Source of the DNA: CAZDKO01 sp964506075 [NCBI: uncultured bacterium]
Lineage (GTDB): Bacteria; CAZDME01; JAYEMH01
Assembly: GCA_964506075.1 (NCBI GenBank)
Contig: CAZDKO010000004.1
Coordinates: forward strand, 1-64,000
Direction of reading: 5' to 3'
DNA length: 64,000 nt
Shown piece after piece: positions 1 to 7,581 of this stretch. The notes beneath the pieces were generated by a model, which did no database searches, was not told where the DNA came from, and was given only the letters and a program-made list of their open reading frames with translations. A program made the position numbers and the translations under genes. Position 1 is the stretch's first letter, and each line of letters begins with the position of its first letter.

Positions 1-12
1 AGAAAATGAGCG

Positions 13-46
13 GTGACTGGAGTTCAGACGTGTGCTCTTCCGATCT
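13..46 (+). other. Illumina read-2 adapter remnant
   Basis: Positions 13-46 match the 34-base TruSeq-type read-2 adapter, which I recognise from memory, reading GTGACTGGAG to CTCTTCCGATCT. It is not biological. Bases 1-12 ahead of it are therefore also suspect. The true genomic sequence begins at about 47, in the middle of a coding region, so this marks an untrimmed contig edge. Confidence 0.95.
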
Positions 47-774
47 TCGTTAAGATTAAAAGCCGTCACGTTAAGTTTACTAAAATCTACTCCCCATTTT
101 CTTTTAACGTATAAGGCGTAACAGGTAAGCTGGATATTAACGTCTTCTTCATCAAGCTTACCGGTCTTCCAGTCGGCAATAAAATACTCATCGCCACTTT
201 GATAAAAGCAGTCCAGCACTACAAAAACCTTGGTCCCATTCAAAATGAAAGACGATAATTCCTCTGTTTCCAGCCAGTTTTCCTTCGGCATATCGTAAAG
301 ATGTTTATACAAAATAGAATTATAAAAAGTGCCGAGACACCTCTCCACCCGGCCGGCGATTTCCTTCCATTCGGCGTTACCGATTTCAACGTCGTATTCG
401 TGTTCAAATAAAGCCAGGGTTTTGGGGTTCTGGCGGTAAAGTTTTCTCCTGGAAGAAGCAAAATCCGTCCGCATCATATCTAACGTGATACCAATAATTT
501 TATCTTCCGATAAAGGTCTTATGCCCTGGGAAAGATTTTTTAAACTCCTTTCAATGGTAGAATGGACGACACTCCCAATCCACATATACCGGCTCTGGAG
601 TTTTTTAAGAATATATAAGTCCCTGGTTCTTTTAGGCGCGTCTAATTTCCATCCGCCCCAGCTCCCGTAATAATTAAAATAATACTGCCTCAAGCAGGTT
701 CTAAAAATAGCGTCCCTGGATTTTGACCAGGAAAATTCGTTTTCTAATTTTTTGCCGAAGAGTAGGTTGTTCAT
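47..774 (-). CDS. PD-(D/E)XK nuclease family protein (RecB-like), 3' end missing
   Basis: The minus-strand reading frame from the ATG at 774 stays open to the contig edge and gives 242 residues with no stop. It begins near a SWSKSRDAIFRTCLRQYYF block that is typical of the PDDEXK_1/RecB-like nuclease family. H71, D188 and the D201-W-K203 triad (ADWKTGK), followed by a Q-x3-Y (Q215, Y219), form the expected metal-dependent nuclease core. Family members cut or process DNA; some belong to AddB/RecB-type repair and others to Cas4-like systems. The C-terminal part is lost because the sequence ends in an adapter. An upstream in-frame ATG pair at 798/801 is possible but lies in a palindromic repeat. 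Its specific role is unknown. Confidence 0.8.
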
Positions 775-799
775 TTTGTTTTGGTTTCCGTCAAACATC

Positions 800-830
800 A
801 TGGCGGACCCGCCAAAGCTTTTTGGCGGGA
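800..830. repeat. GC-rich palindromic repeat, copy 1
   Basis: The CCCGCCA arm at 808-814 pairs with TGGCGGG at 823-829 around a short AGCTTTT-type loop, and an extra TGGCGG unit precedes it. The same motif recurs at 37858-37905 and, inside a gene, at 48486-48531. Here it lies just upstream of the nuclease gene start. Confidence 0.8.
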
Positions 831-868
831 ATTGGTTAACTAGTTAAATGGTTAAATAGTTAAACTAG
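831..868. repeat. GGTTAA-word arm downstream of the SIR2-like gene
   Basis: The segment is made of words such as GGTTAAC, AGTTAAATGG and TTAAATAG. The inverted counterpart (ATTTAACC, AATTAACC) lies on the other side of the SIR2-like gene at 2015-2073. The stop codon of that gene (860-862) is inside this arm. Confidence 0.6.
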
Positions 869-1957
869 ACCTAAAAAGCTTTCAAATGAAGAATAAAATT
901 CTGCTTTTACATTCAGAATCTGTTCAAATCTATCTCTAACAGATACATCTTTATTTACAACTATTAATTCTAAATGGTTTTTTTTAGATCTCTCGTATCT
1001 TCTATTTGATAATAACTCCAAAAGAAGATAATCGGTTACTGATAAAGAACAACCAATAATAACTAATTTATCAGACTTAACAATCATTTCCCTAGCCTGT
1101 TTGTACAAACTTTTATTCATTTCTTTATCAAACAAAGGAGGAATAATTTCTCTTTGAACATATAAAGATCTATCTTCTACATGTATAATGGTATTGCTTC
1201 CAAAATTACTCATAATTTTCTTTGAAAAATATTTGAAATTTTCTATCGGGATAATATAATATTTGTTTTCCATTTTATAGTCTTTCTCTAAAAGATCCAC
1301 ATTAGCATCTGAATCTTCTATATAATCTCCGGTAGTTTTTAACCAATTTAAAGAACCGTGTAATTTGACATAATTACTTTTTCTTTTACCGTTATTGCTA
1401 TCTTCAATCCATTCCTTGCCGTTATAATAACCTCTAATTGATAAATTATAGGAAAGTCCATCTTTTATTTTCTTTTTTTCTAATAAAGCAAAATCCATAA
1501 GCAAATCGTAATTTATATTAATAATACTGTCTTCTTTATCCATTCTATCTGCTAATTTATTATGAAGTGTTAATTCCAAATTATTAATTTTATTTTGAGA
1601 CGCTACAAATACGTCGGAAATAAAATCTTTCAATCTTTCATATGTAAATAAAATATCTACATAATCTTGCTTTTGTTCCTTTCTAAAAGACCTTCGTTTT
1701 ACATATTCAAATGTCATGAGTAATTCTTCAATAGTCGGTTCCCCTTTTTTTAAATTTTCGTATCTAATTCCCAATTTTTTCTGCAAAAAATCAAATAATA
1801 GACTTTTATAATTTCCTTTAGACAAACCTAAATTTTCAGCTACATTAAAAAAGTTCTTTAGAGAAGGGAAAGATATCATTCTTTCTCCTTTTTTATACCT
1901 ACGATATTCGCTTTCCGCTATTGAAGCGCCAGCTCCTAATATATATGTAGTCGTCAT
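860..1957 (-). CDS. SIR2-like domain protein (putative NADase or NAD-binding)
   Basis: The 365-residue product has SIR2-family signatures in order: GAGAS at 8-12 (nucleotide-binding loop), a NYD motif at 149-151, LHGS at 199-202 with H200 in the catalytic-histidine position, and GCSLSVTD at 302-309. Stand-alone SIR2-like proteins of this type are known as NAD-consuming effectors in phage defence, for example ThsA and the DSR proteins. No partner (TIR, prophage Argonaute, HerA) is adjacent, so a defence role is inferred only. The gene is visibly more AT-rich than its neighbours and uses few of their CCGG-type codons. It sits between inverted GGTTAA-word arms. Both facts suggest it was acquired as a cassette. 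It is not a classic protein deacetylase, because no zinc cysteines are seen. Confidence 0.75.
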   Translation of the reverse strand: MTTTYILGAGASIAESEYRRYKKGERMISFPSLKNFFNVAENLGLSKGNYKSLLFDFLQKKLGIRYENLKKGEPTIEELLMTFEYVKRRSFRKEQKQDYVDILFTYERLKDFISDVFVASQNKINNLELTLHNKLADRMDKEDSIININYDLLMDFALLEKKKIKDGLSYNLSIRGYYNGKEWIEDSNNGKRKSNYVKLHGSLNWLKTTGDYIEDSDANVDLLEKDYKMENKYYIIPIENFKYFSKKIMSNFGSNTIIHVEDRSLYVQREIIPPLFDKEMNKSLYKQAREMIVKSDKLVIIGCSLSVTDYLLLELLSNRRYERSKKNHLELIVVNKDVSVRDRFEQILNVKAEFYSSFESFLGLV

Positions 1958-2014
1958 TTTTTAAACTTTGACCCTCTGACCATTTGACACTCTGATACTT
2001 TTTATCCCCGCTCC

Positions 2015-2073
2015 CATTTAACCACTCACCAATTAACCATTTAACCACTCACCATTTAACCAATTAACTAAAT
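2015..2073. repeat. AACCATTTAACC-word arm upstream of the SIR2-like gene
   Basis: Two near-identical direct copies of ATTTAACCACTCACC are followed by ATTTAACCAATTAAC. The segment is the inverted counterpart of the arm at 831-868. Next to it, at 1965-2000, are TTTGACCCTCTGAC and TTTGACACTCTGATAC words like those found at 24590-24625. Confidence 0.6.
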
Positions 2074-2077
2074 AATT

Positions 2078-2473
2078 TTATCTTTTCCAAAAACACCACG
2101 GATTTGGCATTTCCCCTTTAATCTTTTTTATTGCTTTAGCCAATTCATCTTGACAAAGATATTTAGCGTGGTCGCAGGGGCCTCCGGTATAAAATTTTTC
2201 CAGTGTGGATAAAGCCCTCTGGTCTCTTAACTCTCCCAGTGCCCAAACGGCCACAATTCTTTTATCCATAGCTTGCTCTTCAGAAGCAACATAAGCCAGC
2301 AAAGCCTCAATTCTATCTCCCGGATAAATCTGACCGGCTTCATCACTAATCTTTTTCACTTCTAATTTTATAGATATAAATGATGACCCGTATAAAACCA
2401 GGATAGCCAGAAACCCTAAAGAAAGTCCTAAAACAAGAGCTCGTTTCCAATTAACAGATACTTCTTTTGCCAT
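2078..2473 (-). CDS. Membrane-anchored HEAT-repeat protein
   Basis: The 131-residue product has one hydrophobic segment at about 11-33 (RALVLGLSLGFLAILVLYG). A soluble part follows with a HEAT-like helical pair, RIVAVWALGELRDQRALSTL at about 72-91, and a second helix to 120. The protein probably sits in the inner membrane with the repeat on the periplasmic side as a small docking module. The ATG is preceded by an AAGGAGAATAAC ribosome site. It is separated from the upstream GT2 by a probable terminator, so it may be its own transcription unit. No specific function is recognised. Confidence 0.6.
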   Translation of the reverse strand: MAKEVSVNWKRALVLGLSLGFLAILVLYGSSFISIKLEVKKISDEAGQIYPGDRIEALLAYVASEEQAMDKRIVAVWALGELRDQRALSTLEKFYTGGPCDHAKYLCQDELAKAIKKIKGEMPNPWCFWKR

Positions 2474-2488
2474 GTTATTCTCCTTATT

Positions 2489-2525
2489 GTTAAAACTGGG
2501 GGAATTTTTTTAGTTCCTCCCCCGG
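2489..2525 (-). terminator. Possible intrinsic terminator after the GT2 gene
   Basis: Reading the minus strand, GGGGGAGGAA (2523-2514) can pair with TTCCCCC (2504-2498) with one bulged A. The loop is CTAAAAAAA and a short AGTTTT tail follows. It lies between the GT2 stop at 2601 and the HEAT gene start at 2473. The T tract is short, so termination strength is uncertain. Confidence 0.35.
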
Positions 2526-2600
2526 TAATAAAAGAATAATTCTTATCTAATCCTAATTTTTACCTATCCGCTATACGCTACCCGCCATCCGCTATATGTG

Positions 2601-3575
2601 CTATTCTAAAACTTCCTTCACCACGTAAATCGGCTTTTCCTGCGTTTCGTGGTGGGTGCGAACCATCATCTCCCCTAAAAGACCCAGGCTGATAAATTGA
2701 AACCCGAGAATAATCAAAAGGATGGCTAATAATAAAAGCGGACGGCCGGCAATACTCTGCTGAAAAAAGAGCCTGAGAACGGAGAGATACAAAGCAATCA
2801 CAAATCCCAGGAAAGAAAAAATCACCCCCATCAGCCCGAATATCTGCATGGGGCGGGTCGAAAAACTCATTAAAAACTTAACCGTAAATAAATCAAGGAG
2901 GACTCTCATCGTCCGGGAAATGCCGTATTTGGATTTTCCTTTAGTCCGGGGATGATGTTTAACTTTTATTTCGGCAAAGGTTATTCCCCGGATGCTCGCC
3001 AGAGCCGGAATAAAACGGTGCATCTCGCCGTAAAGATTTAAAGATTTCACCACGTCCTGACGATAGGCCTTAAGGGTACAGCCATAATCGTGAAGTTTCA
3101 CTTTACTGACGTGGGAAATAAGAAAATTAGCCATCTGGGAAGGCAGCCGTCTGGTTAAAAAGGGTTCTTTGCGGTCATAACGCCAGCCGCTGACCAGGTC
3201 ATAACCCTCTTTCATCTTATCCATTAATTTCTTGATGTCTTCCGGGTCATTTTGTAAATCGGAGTCAAAGGTCATAATAATCTCTCCCCGGGCATAGTCA
3301 AAACCGGCTGAAAGCGCGGCCGTCTGGCCGAAATTTCTCCGGAAAGAAATAATCTTGATATGGCGGTCATGCTGATGAATCTTTTTTAACATCTCCAGAG
3401 AACCGTCGCTGCTTCCGTCATTAATCCAGATTATTTCGTAACTCTGGTTAAGTTGAGAGAGCGCGTCCTTTAATCTCTGATAAAGAGGCAGGATGTTTTC
3501 CTCTTCGTTATAAACAGGAATAACGATTGATAAATCTAAAAGTTTCCCTTCGTTAGATAATTTTTCTTTTTCCAT
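2601..3575 (-). CDS. Polyprenyl-phosphate glycosyltransferase, GT2 (GtrB/ArnC-like)
   Basis: The 324-residue product shows a GT-A fold with IVIPVYNEEENI at 17-28, NDGSSDGS at 52-59 and the D104-x-D106 metal site in DSDLQNDP. Two transmembrane helices follow at about 238-262 and 275-300. This is the layout of enzymes that move a sugar from a nucleotide sugar to undecaprenyl phosphate on the cytoplasmic face, making the donors that GT-C proteins use in the periplasm. With eleven GT-C-like proteins in this window, a role in supplying their lipid-linked donor is a reasonable inference. The sugar cannot be read from sequence. Palindromic spacers flank the gene, so it is probably transcribed alone. 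Confidence 0.88.
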   Translation of the reverse strand: MEKEKLSNEGKLLDLSIVIPVYNEEENILPLYQRLKDALSQLNQSYEIIWINDGSSDGSLEMLKKIHQHDRHIKIISFRRNFGQTAALSAGFDYARGEIIMTFDSDLQNDPEDIKKLMDKMKEGYDLVSGWRYDRKEPFLTRRLPSQMANFLISHVSKVKLHDYGCTLKAYRQDVVKSLNLYGEMHRFIPALASIRGITFAEIKVKHHPRTKGKSKYGISRTMRVLLDLFTVKFLMSFSTRPMQIFGLMGVIFSFLGFVIALYLSVLRLFFQQSIAGRPLLLLAILLIILGFQFISLGLLGEMMVRTHHETQEKPIYVVKEVLE

Positions 3576-3591
3576 CTGCTTCTCCCATTAG

Positions 3592-3717
3592 TTAACTGGT
3601 GAGCGGTGAGCAGCAAATAGTCGTTAGTGAATAGTATCTAGTATTTAACAACTACTAAATACTAACGACTAGCGACTAAATACTTAATAACCCACCCTGT
3701 TCACTACTCACCATATC
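3592..3717. repeat. Palindromic spacer (AGTCGTTAGT type)
   Basis: The whole gap between two genes folds on itself. The outer arms GGTGAGCGGTGAGC (3598-3611) and GTTCACTACTCACC (3699-3712) are near-complementary. The inner arms AGTCGTTAGT (3619-3628) and ACTAACGACT (3661-3670) are exactly complementary. Confidence 0.7.
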
Positions 3718-4635
3718 TTATTCGCTCCAATCCGGAAACTTACTATTCGCTTCGTCAAAGGTCAACTGTGTTCTTTCACTGCCATCCGCTTTAATAATGT
3801 AAAGATTCCAGTTACCGTCTTCCCCTTTAGGCGAAGCGGCATAAACAATCCAGTCTCCATCCGGCGACCAGGCGGGATAATAATCCGAAAGTTCTGAAGT
3901 CATCGTCAAGCGCCTCTGGTTTTGACCCTCGGCATCCATCAGCCAGATATCACCGATGTTATCACTGCGGTCAGTCACAAAGGCAATCGTTTTTCCGTCC
4001 GGTGACCAGTCCGGACGGCAGCTCCCTCCGCGACTGGTAATCCTCTTTATCTCTTTAGTCTCCAAATCCATCAGATAAATATTCCAGCCCAGTTCATTGC
4101 CGGTAAAAAGCATTTTTTTTCCGTCCGGTGAGAAAGCGGCTAAACCGGCGCGGAAATTTATTTCGGTCAAAAGTTTTTCTTCTCCGGTATCTAAATTAAT
4201 AAGATAAACCATTTCGCCGTTTCCGCGGTCTGAAGTAAAAGCAATATGTTTTCCGTCCGGCATCCAGACCGGGTCATAGTTAGCAAAATCATCCCGGGTT
4301 ATTTGCCTCTGGTTTCTGCCGTCAGAATCCATCACAAAAACCTGCCATTTGCCGGTCCGGTCAGATTTAAAAGCGATTTGTCTGGCCTCCGGTGAGAAAC
4401 CCGGATATTCATCATTGGCCGGGTTATTGGTTAAATTAACCAGGTTTCCTCCGTTAGTATTTATCCGGCAGATTTCCCGGTTCCCGTTTTTATCAGACTG
4501 AAAAATAATCTTTCCTTTTAAACCGGTCAGGATTTTATCCTCTGAAGATTTTTGCGCTTCCGCATTATTATTTTTATTTCCGCAGCCGGCCATAAAAATC
4601 AGCGTGAAAACTAAAACCAATTTTTTAAAACTCAT
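3718..4635 (-). CDS. TolB-like PD40 beta-propeller lipoprotein
   Basis: The 305-residue product starts with a lipoprotein signal whose lipobox FMAGC gives Cys18 as the lipidated residue. After an Asn-rich linker come about six PD40/WD40-like blades with repeated FSPDGK, WSPDGKTIAF and WSPDGDWIVY motifs. This is the C-terminal propeller of TolB without the TolB N-terminal domain, so it is probably a periplasmic binding protein rather than the Tol-Pal component itself. Its ATG overlaps the stop of the upstream GT4 gene by four bases (ATGA) behind a GGAGG ribosome site, so the two are translationally coupled. The ligand is unknown. Confidence 0.85.
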   Translation of the reverse strand: MSFKKLVLVFTLIFMAGCGNKNNNAEAQKSSEDKILTGLKGKIIFQSDKNGNREICRINTNGGNLVNLTNNPANDEYPGFSPEARQIAFKSDRTGKWQVFVMDSDGRNQRQITRDDFANYDPVWMPDGKHIAFTSDRGNGEMVYLINLDTGEEKLLTEINFRAGLAAFSPDGKKMLFTGNELGWNIYLMDLETKEIKRITSRGGSCRPDWSPDGKTIAFVTDRSDNIGDIWLMDAEGQNQRRLTMTSELSDYYPAWSPDGDWIVYAASPKGEDGNWNLYIIKADGSERTQLTFDEANSKFPDWSE

Positions 4636-5801
4636 TTCTCCTCCTCCACCTTCTGATAAAGTTTTTTAACTTTGGCGAGGTACTGCTCCCGGCTAAATCT
4701 TTCCCCGGCATATTTCTTGGCTCTCTGAGCTAACCCTTCTCCCAAAGCTTCATCCTCTAAAAGTTTCAAGATTCCTTGAGCTATCCCTTCCGGACTTAAA
4801 TCAGTCAACATTGATATATCTTTATTTAAAACCTGGGTGTGGCTGTAAATATGCGTGGCGACTATCGGCCGCCCGGAAAAAAGATAAGAATATATTTTAA
4901 GCGGGGTATTATTCCCGATTCTCCGGGGAGAGACCAGAATATCGGCCAAACTCATTAAAGCCGGCATTTCTCCCATCGGTCTTTTTCCGATAAAAATAGC
5001 TTCTTCTTCCAGATTCAATTTTTTAGCGAGCTTTCGCATCTCTTTTATTTTTTCTTCATCTCCGCCGGCTAAAACAAATTTAACGGCCGGATAACTTCTT
5101 TTAACTATGACGGCCGCCTCCAGCAATAAATCCAATCCCTGGTTATATTCAAAAGTGCCGGTATAAAGAACGATTTTATTCCCGTTATCTTTAATTTTCT
5201 TAAGAGCACCCTGCTTCTCCGGCGCTTTTTCATCAGACTCCAGGATAGCCAGATTCTCAATCAAAAAAACTTTTCCCTTACCCGTAATTTTCCCCGCCTC
5301 TTCGGCTAAATGCGGGCAGATGGCAATAACGGCACTTGAATTTTTCAAAAGCCAACGCTCCGTAATTCTGGCCAATCTTAATATTACCGGCGAATGAATG
5401 AATTTATAATTCACCAGCTGTTCAGGAAGACTGGAATGCATATCATAAACGTGAGGAAGGCGAAATATCTTTTTTACCAGCGCCCCTAAAAACCCTGCTT
5501 CCTCATGGGTATGAATGCAGTCATAACGGTTTTTAAAAATGAAGTGAAAAGTCTTTAAAAAAAGGAAAAAATCCAGCGGAATTTTATTAAGCGACGGCCC
5601 GATTTTAATATCTTTTATCCAGAAAGGGCGAAAGGAACGGAAAATTTTAAGCCCTTTTATCTCTACGTTCTGGCCAAAAGGATAAGTAATTAAATCAACC
5701 GTATGGGCTAAATCACTAACCGCCCCGAGTCTTTGCCTGATACTGAAAGGCGTCCCCCGGACGCGGAAAAAAGGCTCCGGCGCTACCATTAATATTTTCA
5801 T
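4632..5801 (-). CDS. Glycosyltransferase family 4
   Basis: The 389-residue product has the GT-B layout. The N-terminal acceptor half starts MKILMVAPEPFFRVRGTP with a Gly-rich loop and HTHEEAGFLG at about 96-105. The C-terminal GT4 donor half contains VLYTGTFEYNQGLDLLLEA and an ADILVSPRRIGNNTPLKIY segment in place of the usual EGFGLP helix. GT4 enzymes transfer sugars from nucleotide donors with retention and act in the cytoplasm on lipid-linked or protein-bound glycans. The ATG has a GAGGG site six bases away. It forms a two-gene unit with the PD40 lipoprotein. Donor and acceptor are not known. Confidence 0.88.
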   Translation of the reverse strand: MKILMVAPEPFFRVRGTPFSIRQRLGAVSDLAHTVDLITYPFGQNVEIKGLKIFRSFRPFWIKDIKIGPSLNKIPLDFFLFLKTFHFIFKNRYDCIHTHEEAGFLGALVKKIFRLPHVYDMHSSLPEQLVNYKFIHSPVILRLARITERWLLKNSSAVIAICPHLAEEAGKITGKGKVFLIENLAILESDEKAPEKQGALKKIKDNGNKIVLYTGTFEYNQGLDLLLEAAVIVKRSYPAVKFVLAGGDEEKIKEMRKLAKKLNLEEEAIFIGKRPMGEMPALMSLADILVSPRRIGNNTPLKIYSYLFSGRPIVATHIYSHTQVLNKDISMLTDLSPEGIAQGILKLLEDEALGEGLAQRAKKYAGERFSREQYLAKVKKLYQKVEEEK

Positions 5802-5816
5802 TAAACCCTCAATTTA

Positions 5817-5912
5817 AAGTAGTCAGTAGATAGTAGACAGTAGTCAGTGCTAAATAATCAGTTTTTAATTTTAGGCACTTTGAAACTTCGAGCTTTAGGC
5901 ATTTCATACTTT
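5817..5912. repeat. Word-repeat spacer (AGTAGTCAGTAG type)
   Basis: The gap contains AGTAGTCAGTAG, TAGTAGACAGTAGTCAG and a TTTAGGCACTTTGAA/CTTTAGGCATTTCAT pair. The same words appear at 38655-38690 and 39421-39433. Confidence 0.55.
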
Positions 5913-5915
5913 ATA

Positions 5916-7568
5916 TTATTTTTCTAATTCAAATAACCTAACCGGTAATTCCTTAATGTTATAAACCTTAATTTCTCTGGCTTTTTCCATCACTTCCGGA
6001 TAATCTCTCTGGAGTCGACGCAGTTCCTCGCGATTATTGCCGTCCCAGAGTATTAAATGAGTAACCGGATAGCGGGAGAAGGTTTCTCTTTCGTTCCCTT
6101 CTCCCAGATAAAGAGCCCGGTGAGAATTTTCCAGGCATAAAAGCGGCGCCCACAGACCCGCCAGATAAGCCCCGTCAAGTATTTTTCCCAGGTCGCGGGA
6201 GGTATCCCTGACCGTATAATTGGGATACTTAAACCATTGAAAATATCGGTAGCCGTTGGTCAAAACCGAAACCATAAATAAAGCGATAACCACCAGTTTA
6301 ACCGGTGAGAAATCTAATTTAATTTTATTTTTAAAAACAAAATTAAGTTCCAGCAGTAAATAATAAAGCATAAAAATACAAAAGAGGGAAATAATGAAAA
6401 AGAGCACCGGGCTTATTATCTGCTTTAAGGTAAAAAAACGGTAAACTAAGGCGATTACACCGGTGTACCAGATAACCGTTAAAACCCAGAAGATAATTTT
6501 CGGTTTTCTCGCCGGTAAAACTTCGCTTTTAAACAATCTAACCAGCGCAAAAGCCGTCACCAGACAAAAAGCCGGAATAACCGAAATAAAATATCTAATC
6601 GGGTTATAATTCAGACCGGAAAGAAAAATAATCCCCCCGCCCCACCAGAGCCAGGCAAAAAACTCCGCCGGATAAATTTTCCTCCAGTTTCTGAACAAGG
6701 CATAAAGAAAAAAGGGCAGATAAAAAAGGCCGGTCAGTAAAACCAGCGGGGTTTTGGCCAGATAAAACATTTTGGGCTGTTTTAAATTCTGCCACAACCT
6801 CTCCGGATTTCCCGGAATGGCTTTGGTCAGCCAGGTCTCTCCATAAGCGGAAAAATATGTTTTATTGGGCAGGTAAAAGAAAAGAAACCAGATGATGACC
6901 GCCGCCAGAAAACCGGAGAAAAAATAAACTAAATCCGGGATAATTTTATTAAAAGGTTTACCCTCGTTTTTCCGGATTAAAGCAAAAAATAAAGAAATTA
7001 CCAGTGCCAGAATAAAATAAACAGCCGTCCCTTTACAGACATAGGTGGCAAAAGAGGTTACTCCGGCCACAAGTAGAAATTTTCTTTTTTCTATCCCCTT
7101 TTGCCAGAAGAAAAAAGCCATCAGCAAAGCCGCACTCATAAAGGTATCGGTTAAACCGAGACGGCTGTACATCAGGTAAATATAATTTATACCCAATAAA
7201 ACAACAGCTCCCAGGGCTACTAAAAAGTCTATTCTCTTTAAGGCAAAATAAAAAAGCACCAGGCCCAGAAAACTAAAAAAAACCGTCACCAGACGCACCG
7301 GTACCAGTCCGGGGCCTAAAAGTAAAAAAGAACCATATTCACTCAAGGTGAGAAACGGATTATATAACATCGGGTTCCAGTCATCGGTAATCCATTTCCC
7401 GAAAAGAATTTTATTACGGGCATTATGAGCATGCGCCCCTTCATCGCCAAATAATCCGCCGCTCCAGCTTAATTGAGTCGGCGGGTCAGCGGCAAGGTGC
7501 CCGACTTTAAGCCCCAGAAGAATAATAAAGACAAAACTAATTAAAATGACTTTTTTATTTTTACACAA
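5916..7568 (-). CDS. GT39-type membrane glycosyltransferase (ArnT/PMT-like)
   Basis: The product is about 550 residues with about a dozen transmembrane segments. A first periplasmic loop contains GLFGDEGAHAHNARN; the D42-E43 pair sits where PMT/ArnT enzymes keep their catalytic acidic residue. Such enzymes transfer sugars from polyprenyl-phosphate donors in the periplasm. I chose the TTG at 7568, behind AAGAAG and just past the stop of the upstream porin gene. A longer frame to 7649 would overlap the porin by 68 bases with no ribosome site and a non-membrane-like N-terminus. The C-terminal soluble part is short (about 70 residues). Acceptor and sugar are unknown. Confidence 0.8.
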   Translation of the reverse strand: MCKNKKVILISFVFIILLGLKVGHLAADPPTQLSWSGGLFGDEGAHAHNARNKILFGKWITDDWNPMLYNPFLTLSEYGSFLLLGPGLVPVRLVTVFFSFLGLVLFYFALKRIDFLVALGAVVLLGINYIYLMYSRLGLTDTFMSAALLMAFFFWQKGIEKRKFLLVAGVTSFATYVCKGTAVYFILALVISLFFALIRKNEGKPFNKIIPDLVYFFSGFLAAVIIWFLFFYLPNKTYFSAYGETWLTKAIPGNPERLWQNLKQPKMFYLAKTPLVLLTGLFYLPFFLYALFRNWRKIYPAEFFAWLWWGGGIIFLSGLNYNPIRYFISVIPAFCLVTAFALVRLFKSEVLPARKPKIIFWVLTVIWYTGVIALVYRFFTLKQIISPVLFFIISLFCIFMLYYLLLELNFVFKNKIKLDFSPVKLVVIALFMVSVLTNGYRYFQWFKYPNYTVRDTSRDLGKILDGAYLAGLWAPLLCLENSHRALYLGEGNERETFSRYPVTHLILWDGNNREELRRLQRDYPEVMEKAREIKVYNIKELPVRLFELEK

Positions 7569-7581
7569 GAGAATTACTTCT

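Noticed and set aside
860-1957. SIR2-like gene as a classic protein deacetylase
   Set aside because: The zinc-binding cysteine pairs of sirtuins are missing and the motif spacing follows the SIR2-like NADase type.
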